This document shows positions 1 through 5,299 of a stretch of 9,378 bases of DNA, in pieces. Location: positions 1-9,378 of the forward strand of contig JAXDIE010000011.1 in NCBI GenBank assembly GCA_034664165.1, given 5' to 3'. The notes beneath the pieces were generated by a model. The model was not told the DNA's origin. It saw only the letters and a program-made list of their open reading frames with translations, and searched no databases. Origin of the DNA: JACCVG01 sp034664165. Its GTDB lineage: Bacteria; Actinomycetota; Thermoleophilia; Solirubrobacterales; Thermoleophilaceae. Positions within the stretch are counted from its first letter, which is position 1. Each line of letters begins with the position of its first letter. Made by a program: the position numbers and the translations under genes.

Positions 1-474
1 CGGGTCTCGCTCCACCTCCTCCACATCGCCTACGGCCCGGACTCGCGCGCGGTCAAGTTCCTCTTCATCCCGCTGCTGACCTTCCACGCCCCCGAATACG
101 AGACCTCGGCGGACGAGGGCACCGTTACATGGCGTATCAACGATGGCTTCCTCGTGGCCCCTGGTGGCCGTGGGAGTGGCTACCTGCGGATCACCGTGTC
201 ACGCCCACCCGAGGGCGACAGCCGGGCGGCCGTGGCCAGCGCGCCGGGGCCCAGCGAGGAGCAGGCCACGATCCGCGTGAGCTCGGAGGTGGCGAACTTC
301 TACCCCACACTCGCCGGCTGGGGCTGGGCGGCCCGCGTCGGCCGGATCTTCTACCGCGCCACCCAGCTGCGCATCCACATCATCGTGACCCACGCCTTCC
401 TGCGCTCGCTGGCGCGGATGGACCTGGCCGAGTCGAAGGTCGGCTCGCTCCTGCCGCCCGGGGAGGGTGGGTGA
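1..474 (+). CDS. Hypothetical protein, C-terminal part (5' end outside window)
   Basis: The frame is open from the first base to TGA at 472-474, giving 157 visible residues with no start in view. I do not recognise the family. The visible part has a beta-rich first half (alternating hydrophobic stretches, then WRINDGFLVAPGGRGSGYL at about residues 48-66), a proline- and glutamate-rich linker, and a helical C-terminal part with aromatic and basic residues (about 97-140, including FYRATQLRIHIIVTHAFLRS). No signal peptide or clear transmembrane helix is visible, although residues around 20-27 and 125-135 are hydrophobic. Codon choice (strong G/C third positions) supports real coding. Its stop overlaps the GTG start of the next gene in a GTGA, so the two are probably translationally coupled. 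Function unknown; confident that it is coding, not of any role. Confidence 0.7.
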   Translation, partial: RVSLHLLHIAYGPDSRAVKFLFIPLLTFHAPEYETSADEGTVTWRINDGFLVAPGGRGSGYLRITVSRPPEGDSRAAVASAPGPSEEQATIRVSSEVANFYPTLAGWGWAARVGRIFYRATQLRIHIIVTHAFLRSLARMDLAESKVGSLLPPGEGG

Positions 475-1031
475 CCGAAATCGTCCGCTGGAAGGTGGAC
501 GCAATTCCCGAGAGCCCGTTCGGGGTATCCCAGCGGCTCGCAGACACGGCGCCGGGGCTTTCCTCCAAGGCGCTCGGGCGGGCCCTGCGCCTGCCCGCAG
601 GATCGCGGATCCGGCGCAGGGTCATCACAGAGAGCCTCCGTGTCGGCCTGGCCGCGGCGGGTTCGCACGACTTCGAGAAGCTGCTGCCGTTCTACGACCC
701 TGCCGTGGTCTACGACTTGACCGGCTCCCGGATCTTCACCTTGGGTGACACCACCGCCAGCTACCACGGCCACGATGGCATCAGGGTGATCCTCGCCGAG
801 ATGGCCCAGAGCATGGCGATGGCCCATCAGCTCGAAGAGATCGCCGATGCCGGAGGGCCCTACTTCGCCGCGCTCACCATGGTCCGGTCGGTAGCCAACT
901 TCTCCCGTATCGAGTTCAGCGACGAGGTATCTCAGGTCTATGACGCGCGCGGCGGCACGATTCGCCATCAATGGACCCTCGACGGCTGGGACGCGGGGAT
1001 CGAGAAGCTCGCGGAGATCGCGTCGAGCTAG
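471..1031 (+). CDS. SnoaL/NTF2-like domain protein
   Basis: A 186-residue protein whose GTG start overlaps the previous stop (GTGA). The frame is open much further upstream, but the overlap and the coding of the upstream gene in another frame favour this start. After about 50 residues of unassigned N-terminus, residues 50-175 read as an NTF2-like cone fold: a helix, a FEKLLPFYDPAVVYDL segment (68-83), a YHGHDGIRVILAEM helix (98-111), then beta strands ending near QWTLDGW (167-173). That pattern is typical of SnoaL-like proteins, which form small hydrophobic pockets and serve as cyclases, isomerases, epoxide hydrolases or simple ligand binders. I cannot assign a reaction. The N-terminal extension is longer than usual for this fold. 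Its TAG stop shares a CTAG with the convergent OsmC gene. Confidence 0.72.
   Translation: MTEIVRWKVDAIPESPFGVSQRLADTAPGLSSKALGRALRLPAGSRIRRRVITESLRVGLAAAGSHDFEKLLPFYDPAVVYDLTGSRIFTLGDTTASYHGHDGIRVILAEMAQSMAMAHQLEEIADAGGPYFAALTMVRSVANFSRIEFSDEVSQVYDARGGTIRHQWTLDGWDAGIEKLAEIASS
1028..1031. other. Shared CTAG: overlapping stop codons of convergent genes
   Basis: The plus-strand NTF2-like gene ends with TAG at 1029-1031, and the minus-strand OsmC gene ends with TAG read from 1030 to 1028. Both stops lie in one palindromic CTAG, so there is no intergenic space and no room for a separate terminator between the two transcripts. Any transcript from either side must end inside the opposing gene. Confidence 0.9.
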
Positions 1032-1534
1032 ACGCGCACAACGGCCGCCGACAGCGTCGGCGAAGCCACAAGCGTCTGATAGACGACACAGTACCGCTCG
1101 GTCAGCTTCAGAAGAGTGGCCTGCTGCTCTTCGTCTGCGTCCGACTCGAGCTCGAAGAACAGCCGGATCGCGCTGAAGCCGACGGGCGTGTCGCGATCAA
1201 CCGCCAGCGTCCCGCGGAAGTCCAAGTCGCCCTCGGCACGCACCGTCCCGCCGGTCACGGGGATCTCGAGCGAGGTCGCGACCGAGCGCAGAGTCACCCC
1301 GGCACAGGCCACAAGAGCCTCGAGCAGCATGTCGCCCGAGCAGAGCTGGGTGCCATCGCCGCCCGTCAGCGGGTGGAGCCCGGCCTGAGCGAGGGCGCCC
1401 CCGGTGTTGACCGAGCAGGCGATGCCTTCGTCCAACGTGCCGGTCGCCTCGAGCGTGAGCGTCGCGGCAGCAGGGTCATCGCGGTAGCGCTCCTTCAGCG
1501 GGGCTTGAACCTCCCGGAGCGCTTCGCGATCCAT
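1028..1534 (-). CDS. OsmC family protein (peroxiredoxin-like)
   Basis: A 168-residue protein of normal length for the OsmC/Ohr superfamily, small homodimeric enzymes that reduce organic hydroperoxides through a cysteine pair. The two expected cysteines are visible: C77 in ALVACAGVTL, the usual peroxidatic position at the start of the long central helix, and C149 in RYCVVYQTL, where family members usually have CPVYQTL. A third cysteine, C65, lies just before the helix (QLCSGDMLLEAL). The Pro after the second Cys is Val here. The start ATG shares its A with the TGA stop of glpX (TGATG), so the gene is probably translated by reinitiation after glpX. An active hydroperoxide reductase is likely, but OsmC proteins vary in substrate, so neither osmC nor ohr is assigned. 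Confidence 0.88.
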   Translation of the reverse strand: MDREALREVQAPLKERYRDDPAAATLTLEATGTLDEGIACSVNTGGALAQAGLHPLTGGDGTQLCSGDMLLEALVACAGVTLRSVATSLEIPVTGGTVRAEGDLDFRGTLAVDRDTPVGFSAIRLFFELESDADEEQQATLLKLTERYCVVYQTLVASPTLSAAVVRV

Positions 1535-2541
1535 CAGCCTGCCCTGCCTCCCGTTATCTCGCGGAGCTTGGCCCGGTCGTGCTGGGCGAAGACCTTGCGC
1601 ACGGTGCCCGAGCGCGTGCGCGTGACGAGGGACTCCGTGGTTGCGCCCGTCGCCGTGTAGTGCACGCCGTCCAGCATGTCGCCGTCGGTCACGCCCGTGG
1701 CCGCGAAGAAGACGTCGTCGCCCTTGACCAGCTGGTCCTGGTCGATCACCTGGTCGAGGTCGTAGCCGGCATCGATCGCCGCCTGGCGCTCCTCGTCGTT
1801 GCGCGGCCACATCCGGCCGATCAGGCGGCCGCCAAGGCACTTGACCGCGGCGGCGGTGATCACGCCCTCGGGCGTGCCTCCGATGCCCCACAGCAGGTCC
1901 ACCGACGAGCCCTCCTCGACGGCGATCAGGCCCGCCGACACGTCGCCGTGGGTGATGAAGCGGATACGTGCACCGGCGGCGCGGATGGCGGCGACGGCCT
2001 CGTCGTGACGCGGGCGCTGGAGCATCGCGACGGTGACGTCGCCGATCTCGGTGCCCTTCTCGCCGGCGATCAGCTTGAGCGTGTCGCCCAGCGGCCGGTC
2101 CAGGTCAAGGTGGGCCGCGAAGCGGTTGGACGCGGCCATCTTCTCCATGTACACGCATGGGCCGGGGTCGAACATCGTGCCGCGCGCGGAAAGGGCGATC
2201 ACGGCCAGCGCGCGGGGCGTGCCTTCGGCAGCAAGAGTCGTTCCCTCGAGCGGGTCCACGGCGATGTCCACCTCGGGCGGCTCGCCGTTGCCGATCCGCT
2301 CCCCGTTGTAGAGCATCGGCGCCTCGTCCTTCTCGCCCTCGCCGATCACGACCGTGCCATCCATGTGCACGGTGTCGAGCATCAGGCGCATGGCGTCGAC
2401 GGCTGCCTGGTCAGCGGCCTCCTTGTCGCCCTTGCCCACCCAGCGCGCGGCGGCAAGGGCGGCGTACTCGGTGACCCGCACCATCTCCAGCGCGAGGTTG
2501 CGATCCGGCCGCGTGGCCGCTGGCACTTGCTCCGGGGCCAC
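1534..2541 (-). CDS. glpX: Fructose-1,6-bisphosphatase, class II (GlpX)
   Basis: Hydrolyses fructose 1,6-bisphosphate to fructose 6-phosphate in gluconeogenesis; cytoplasmic and metal dependent in this family. With the GTG at 2541 it has 335 residues, close to actinobacterial homologues. Visible landmarks: RNLALEMVRVTE (14-25), GKGDKEAAD (37-44), VVIGEGEKDEAPML (64-77), the metal/phosphate motif DPLEGTT (96-102), RPRHD (176-180), GDVSAG (199-204), GIGGTPEG (219-226) and ATGVTDGD (281-288). The frame is open to a GTG at 2604, but the extra 21 residues do not resemble family N-termini and come from the inverted repeat, so they are probably not translated. The start is uncertain: GTG 2541 has no Shine-Dalgarno sequence, and GTG 2526 has only a close GGAG. 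The gene is followed by OsmC with a TGATG overlap. Confidence 0.95.
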   Translation of the reverse strand: MAPEQVPAATRPDRNLALEMVRVTEYAALAAARWVGKGDKEAADQAAVDAMRLMLDTVHMDGTVVIGEGEKDEAPMLYNGERIGNGEPPEVDIAVDPLEGTTLAAEGTPRALAVIALSARGTMFDPGPCVYMEKMAASNRFAAHLDLDRPLGDTLKLIAGEKGTEIGDVTVAMLQRPRHDEAVAAIRAAGARIRFITHGDVSAGLIAVEEGSSVDLLWGIGGTPEGVITAAAVKCLGGRLIGRMWPRNDEERQAAIDAGYDLDQVIDQDQLVKGDDVFFAATGVTDGDMLDGVHYTATGATTESLVTRTRSGTVRKVFAQHDRAKLREITGGRAG

Positions 2542-2710
2542 TAGATGGTTGGTTCCGAATTCCCGTGCCCACGGGGGCGCCGTAGGTCGAGCTGGGTGGT
2601 ACACGGGGCCGAAACCGATAGCAGCGCTATCGGTGAGTGCCGCGGGTGCCGCTCAGCGACGGCATACGGCGTCATCCGTGGGTGCGGGAATTCGGGATCA
2701 GCCATTCAGT
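2540..2710. repeat. Long imperfect inverted repeat, possible structured RNA
   Basis: Bases 2540-2574 pair with 2676-2710, and 2576-2584 pair with 2665-2673, as one almost unbroken helix. Of 45 positions, 36 are Watson-Crick, 8 are G-U if read on the plus strand, and one (2543/2707) is a mismatch; A2674 is bulged. Each arm carries the core CGGGAATTCGG. The enclosed 80 bases hold a 9-bp hairpin (2614-2634) and a 5-bp hairpin (2647-2651 with 2660-2664), giving a branched top. The element fills the gap between the membrane protein stop and the glpX start, touching both codons. It could be a plus-strand noncoding RNA, a glpX leader or processing hairpin, or a small non-autonomous mobile element. 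No target-site duplication, promoter or U-rich terminator is evident. The repeat is certain; its function is inference. Confidence 0.85.
2614..2634. other. Perfect 9-bp hairpin/palindrome
   Basis: ACCGATAGC (2614-2622) and GCTATCGGT (2626-2634) are exact inverted copies around AGC. On the minus strand the stem runs into GGTTTC, too weak a T-run for a confident intrinsic terminator of the membrane protein gene. It may instead be a protein operator upstream of glpX, or the apical hairpin of the larger inverted repeat that encloses it. Confidence 0.75.
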
Positions 2711-3191
2711 TGACGGACCCGGGCGGGCGGCGGCCCTTGATGCTCTTCGACTGGCGCAGGAAGCCGCTCACGACGATGCCCGCGGCGCCGATCAGGGCGA
2801 CCCAGTAGCCGATGTCACGCGAGATGAAGTCCTGCGGGTCCCCGGGCTTGCCGAGGATGATGCCGTTCATCATGATCAGGGTGAACGCGACGAGTCCGAT
2901 GATCATCGTGACCTCACCCGGGCGCCACGTGAGCTTGTGGCCGCGGATGATGATCCACGCCAGGACGAACGGGGCGAGGCAGGCGGCAGCCAGCACGTAG
3001 TCCAGGACGCCGAAGGTCTGCCATGCGTTGAAAGTGCCCATGTGCCCGTTGATCTGCCCGTTCGGCGGGCCGGCGGTGAACCAGGGCAGGAAGAGCGATG
3101 CGAAGAGGACGAGAGCCGCCACGAAGCCGTAGTACTCGGCGGGCAGCAGTTTCGACGCGTCGACCGCGTGCGTGTCCTGAGCGCTTTTCAC
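2706..3191 (-). CDS. Small four-helix integral membrane protein, function unknown
   Basis: A 161-residue protein starting at GTG 3191, chosen because a strong purine-rich Shine-Dalgarno (3201-3192) lies directly before it. ATG codons 12 and 24 bases upstream lie before or at that site and are less likely. Four hydrophobic helices are visible at about 22-40, 62-83, 93-113 and 128-146, with a short charged N-terminus (KLLPAEYY before helix 1) and a basic C-terminal tail (RQSKSIKGRR), which by the positive-inside rule suggests both ends are cytoplasmic. Helix 1 ends in FLPWF, a motif common at the end of the first helix of small actinobacterial membrane proteins. A WQTFGVLDYVL segment leads into helix 2. 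I know of no assigned function. It is divergent from dodecin and upstream of glpX, from which the inverted repeat separates it. Its stop lies in the right arm of that repeat. Confidence 0.82.
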   Translation of the reverse strand: MKSAQDTHAVDASKLLPAEYYGFVAALVLFASLFLPWFTAGPPNGQINGHMGTFNAWQTFGVLDYVLAAACLAPFVLAWIIIRGHKLTWRPGEVTMIIGLVAFTLIMMNGIILGKPGDPQDFISRDIGYWVALIGAAGIVVSGFLRQSKSIKGRRPPGSVN

Positions 3192-3201
3192 TCCTCCCTC
3201 C
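3192..3201 (-). promoter_or_regulatory. Ribosome binding site deciding the membrane protein start
   Basis: On the minus strand the ten bases before GTG 3191 read GGAGGGAGGA. The first GGAGG is five bases from the GTG, an ideal spacing, which favours this GTG over the upstream in-frame ATGs. Confidence 0.75.
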
Positions 3202-3266
3202 ATCGGCCGGAACATACACCGATTCCGCGTGGCGGTAAGTTCGAGTCCCCAACCTGAGGAGAGCCG
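3202..3266. promoter_or_regulatory. Divergent intergenic region, probable promoters both ways
   Basis: The only gap between the divergent membrane protein and dodecin genes, so it should carry both promoters. On the minus strand TATGTT (3216-3211) is a possible -10, giving a very short leader. On the plus strand TAAGTT (3236-3241) is a weak possible -10. No convincing -35 is seen for either. Dodecin has a good Shine-Dalgarno, GAGGAG, at 3256-3261, five bases from its ATG. Confidence 0.4.
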
Positions 3267-3476
3267 ATGTCGGTAGTCAAAATCATCGAGCTCGTCGGCG
3301 CATCGACCAAGAGCTCCGACGACGCCGTGGCACAGGCGCTTGAAGAGGCGCGGGCAACGCTGCGAAACATCAAGGCCGTCGACGTGGTCTCGACCGGGCT
3401 CAGGGGCGAGAACCTCGACGAATGGCGCGCGCACATCCGCGTGGCGTTCCTGGTCGAGCGGGTCGGTGAGGCGTGA
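3267..3476 (+). CDS. Dodecin family protein
   Basis: A 69-residue protein of standard dodecin length. Dodecins are beta-alpha-beta-beta proteins that form hollow dodecamers and in characterised members store or buffer flavins. Recognisable features are the opening strand SVVKIIELVGAS (2-13), the helix DDAVAQALEEARATLRNI (18-35), and the two C-terminal strands VDVVST and RAHIRVAFLVE (54-64). By manual alignment to Halobacterium dodecin, the flavin-stacking Trp36 corresponds to about Ala37 here and Gln55 to about Arg54, so classic flavin stacking is not conserved; many bacterial dodecin-like proteins also lack this Trp. The start is ATG 3267 with SD GAGGAG. Its TGA overlaps the GTG of the dehydrogenase (GTGA), implying co-expression with the lipid/acyl-CoA genes downstream. 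Confidence 0.9.
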   Translation: MSVVKIIELVGASTKSSDDAVAQALEEARATLRNIKAVDVVSTGLRGENLDEWRAHIRVAFLVERVGEA

Positions 3477-4240
3477 ACCTCGAAGGAGCAGGAGCAATCG
3501 TCAGCGGTGGCGCGTCCGGCCTGGGCGGCGCCACCGTCCGCGAGCTGGTGGCGCGCGGGGCGCGCGTGGCAATCCTCGACCGTGACGCCGAGAAGGCCGA
3601 CGCCCTGGCCGCCGAGCTGGGCGACGCCGCGATCTCATGCCCTGCCGACGTGACGAAGGAGGACGAGATCCAGGTGGCAGTCGACGGCGCCGTGGAGGCC
3701 TTCGGCGGCATCCGCTTCGCGGCGGCCTGCGCAGGCGTCGGCTGGGCGCAGCGGACGGTCACCAAGGACGGGCCGGCCACGCTGGCCCCATTCGAGATGG
3801 TCATCCAGATCAACCTGATCGGCAGCTTCAACCTGCTGCGGATCGCGGCCTCAGCCATGGCCTCCAACGAGCCGGACGAGGACGGAGAGCGCGGGGCCGT
3901 GATCATGACCGCCTCGATCGCCGCCTTCGACGGGCAGATCGGCCAGATCGCCTACTCGGCCTCGAAGGGCGGCGTGGTCGGGATGACGCTCCCGGCCGCG
4001 CGCGACCTGTCGAAGCTCGGCGTGCGGGTCTGCACCATCGCCCCGGGCCTGTTCGACACGCCCCTCTTGGCGGCCCTGCCACAGGAGGCGCGCGAGGCGC
4101 TTGGTGCCACTGTGCCGTTTCCGCCGCGATTGGGCCGGCCCGTGGAGTACGGGCGCCTGGCGTGCCACATCGCCGAGAACACCATGCTCAACGGCGAGGT
4201 CATCCGGCTGGACGGCGCACTGCGCATGGCGCCGAAGTAG
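3473..4240 (+). CDS. Short-chain dehydrogenase, 3-hydroxyacyl-CoA dehydrogenase type-2 like
   Basis: A 255-residue classical SDR closely resembling bacterial homologues of HSD17B10, which oxidise 3-hydroxyacyl-CoA (and sometimes hydroxysteroids) with NAD. The cofactor motif SGGASGLG is at 11-18. Asp36 at the end of the second strand (ILDRD) points to NAD over NADP. The active-site residues are N114 (INLIG), S148 (TASIAAFDGQIGQ), Y161 and K165 (YSASK). PGLFDTPLL (191-199) and the tail NGEVIRLDGALRMAP (240-254) are typical of this subgroup. The GTG start overlaps the dodecin stop by four bases. A quinone oxidoreductase-like gene follows seven bases after its TAG, and a thiolase comes after that, which supports a role in acyl-CoA breakdown. 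The subfamily is fairly certain; the exact substrate is not. Confidence 0.92.
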   Translation: MNLEGAGAIVSGGASGLGGATVRELVARGARVAILDRDAEKADALAAELGDAAISCPADVTKEDEIQVAVDGAVEAFGGIRFAAACAGVGWAQRTVTKDGPATLAPFEMVIQINLIGSFNLLRIAASAMASNEPDEDGERGAVIMTASIAAFDGQIGQIAYSASKGGVVGMTLPAARDLSKLGVRVCTIAPGLFDTPLLAALPQEAREALGATVPFPPRLGRPVEYGRLACHIAENTMLNGEVIRLDGALRMAPK

Positions 4241-4247
4241 CCGCCGG

Positions 4248-5219
4248 ATGCGCGCCGCCATCGTCTCCGAGGTCGGGAGCATCCCGGCAGCCGGCGAGCG
4301 CCCCGACCCCGTGCCGGGCAAAGCCCAGGCGCTGGTCAGGGTGCTGGCCGCCCCGCTGAACCCAATCGACCTGGCCATCGCCGCGGGCCGCTTCTACGCC
4401 GGCCCGCCCACCGTGCCCTACGCGCCCGGGCAGGAAGGCGTGGGCGAAGTCGTGAGTGGCACCGGCCTGGCTCCCGGCACGCGCGTCTGGTTCCTGACCT
4501 CGGCCGGGTACGGCGGCGACGGCGCGATGGCCGAGCTCGCGGTGGTCGACGAGGAGCGCGCGATTGAAGTGCCCGACGGCTGCGACGGTACCGTCGCCGC
4601 CTGTCTGGGCGTGGCGGGGCTGGCCGCGTGGCTGGCGCTGGAGTGGCGAGCCCAGGTGATGCCGGGCGAGACCGTCCTTGTGCTCGGGGCCAGCGGCGCC
4701 GTGGGCCAGGTGGCCGTGCAGGCCGCGAAGCTGCTCGGTGCCACACGTGTCGTGGCCGCCGCCCGCCACCCGGAGGGCCTGCTCCGGGCCACGCGTCTGG
4801 GTGCGGACGCGACCGTGGACCTGACCGCCCACGAGGGCAGCGATGCGCTGGCCGATGCCATCCGGGACGCCGCGGGCGGCGAGGTCAACGTGACGGTCGA
4901 CCCGCTCTGGGGCGAGCCGGTAGTGGCCGCGATCAAGGCCTCCGGGATGGGTGCGCGGGTGGTGCAGCTGGGGCAGACCGCCGGGGCCGAGGCGACGATC
5001 CCTTCGGCCGCTGTGCGCGGCAAGCTCCTGAGCATCCTGGGCCTCACGAACTTCGCCGCGCCGCCGGACGTCGCTGCCGCCGCTTATCAGCGCATGTGTG
5101 AGCACGCGGCCGCGGGCGAACTGGCCGTCGATCACGAGACCCTGCCGCTCGAGCAGGTCGGCGATGCCTGGGAGCGGCAGGCCGCCTTCCCGGGCAAGAA
5201 GCTCGTTCTGACGCCCTGA
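4248..5219 (+). CDS. Zinc-independent quinone oxidoreductase/alcohol dehydrogenase-like (MDR) protein
   Basis: A 323-residue medium-chain dehydrogenase/reductase. The N-terminal GroES-like domain includes APLNPIDLAIAAGRF (35-49) and APGQEGVGEV (59-68), where QEGVGE replaces the zinc-site motif GHE of alcohol dehydrogenases. The Rossmann domain starts with VLVLGASGAVGQVAVQAAKLLGA (143-165; glycine motif 147-153). No cluster of zinc-binding cysteines is seen, so it should be a quinone oxidoreductase or enoyl reductase type enzyme using NADPH; AARH at 171-174 offers an Arg for the 2'-phosphate, though that is inference. The ATG at 4248 is chosen over upstream in-frame starts because it fits the family N-terminus (MRAAIV) and avoids overlapping the dehydrogenase gene. 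No Shine-Dalgarno is evident in the seven-base gap, suggesting translational coupling. Confidence 0.88.
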   Translation: MRAAIVSEVGSIPAAGERPDPVPGKAQALVRVLAAPLNPIDLAIAAGRFYAGPPTVPYAPGQEGVGEVVSGTGLAPGTRVWFLTSAGYGGDGAMAELAVVDEERAIEVPDGCDGTVAACLGVAGLAAWLALEWRAQVMPGETVLVLGASGAVGQVAVQAAKLLGATRVVAAARHPEGLLRATRLGADATVDLTAHEGSDALADAIRDAAGGEVNVTVDPLWGEPVVAAIKASGMGARVVQLGQTAGAEATIPSAAVRGKLLSILGLTNFAAPPDVAAAAYQRMCEHAAAGELAVDHETLPLEQVGDAWERQAAFPGKKLVLTP

Positions 5220-5299
5220 CGAACCACGGCGGGAGACGGCTTCCCGTACCATCGCGGCCCGAAACCGAACTCTTTCCAGACTCCAAGGGGGCCGCCTCA
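5220..5299. other. 80-base gap before thiolase gene
   Basis: Holds a small 5-bp inverted repeat (CGGGA/TCCCG, 5230-5246) without a T-tract and the thiolase Shine-Dalgarno AAGGGGG near 5284-5290. I see no convincing -10/-35 pair. The thiolase may be read through from the upstream genes or may have its own promoter here. Confidence 0.4.

Noticed and set aside
129..470. Upstream extension of the NTF2-like frame to 129
   Set aside because: The sequence is low-complexity (Arg, Gly, Pro rich) and lies in another frame of the partial gene, which shows better coding character.
1579..2544. Long plus-strand open frame opposite glpX
   Set aside because: It is the antisense of a clear conserved enzyme, a frequent artefact of high-GC sequence; the product has no recognisable domains.
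2542..2604. 21-residue N-terminal extension of GlpX from the GTG at 2604
   Set aside because: It is translated from the inverted-repeat arm, has no likeness to family N-termini as I know them, and the family-like sequence begins after 2541.
2540..2710. Classical insertion sequence or MITE
   Set aside because: No target-site duplication flanks the arms and no transposase is near. A degenerate mobile repeat cannot be excluded but is not supported.
3212..3217. ACATAC in the dodecin/membrane protein gap as another TetR half-site
   Set aside because: There is no matching GTATGT at the right spacing; a single hexamer is expected by chance.
3236..3256. GTTCGAGTCC, resembling the T-loop of a tRNA
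   Set aside because: Flanking bases do not form a five-pair T-stem, and no acceptor, D or anticodon arm can be built around it.
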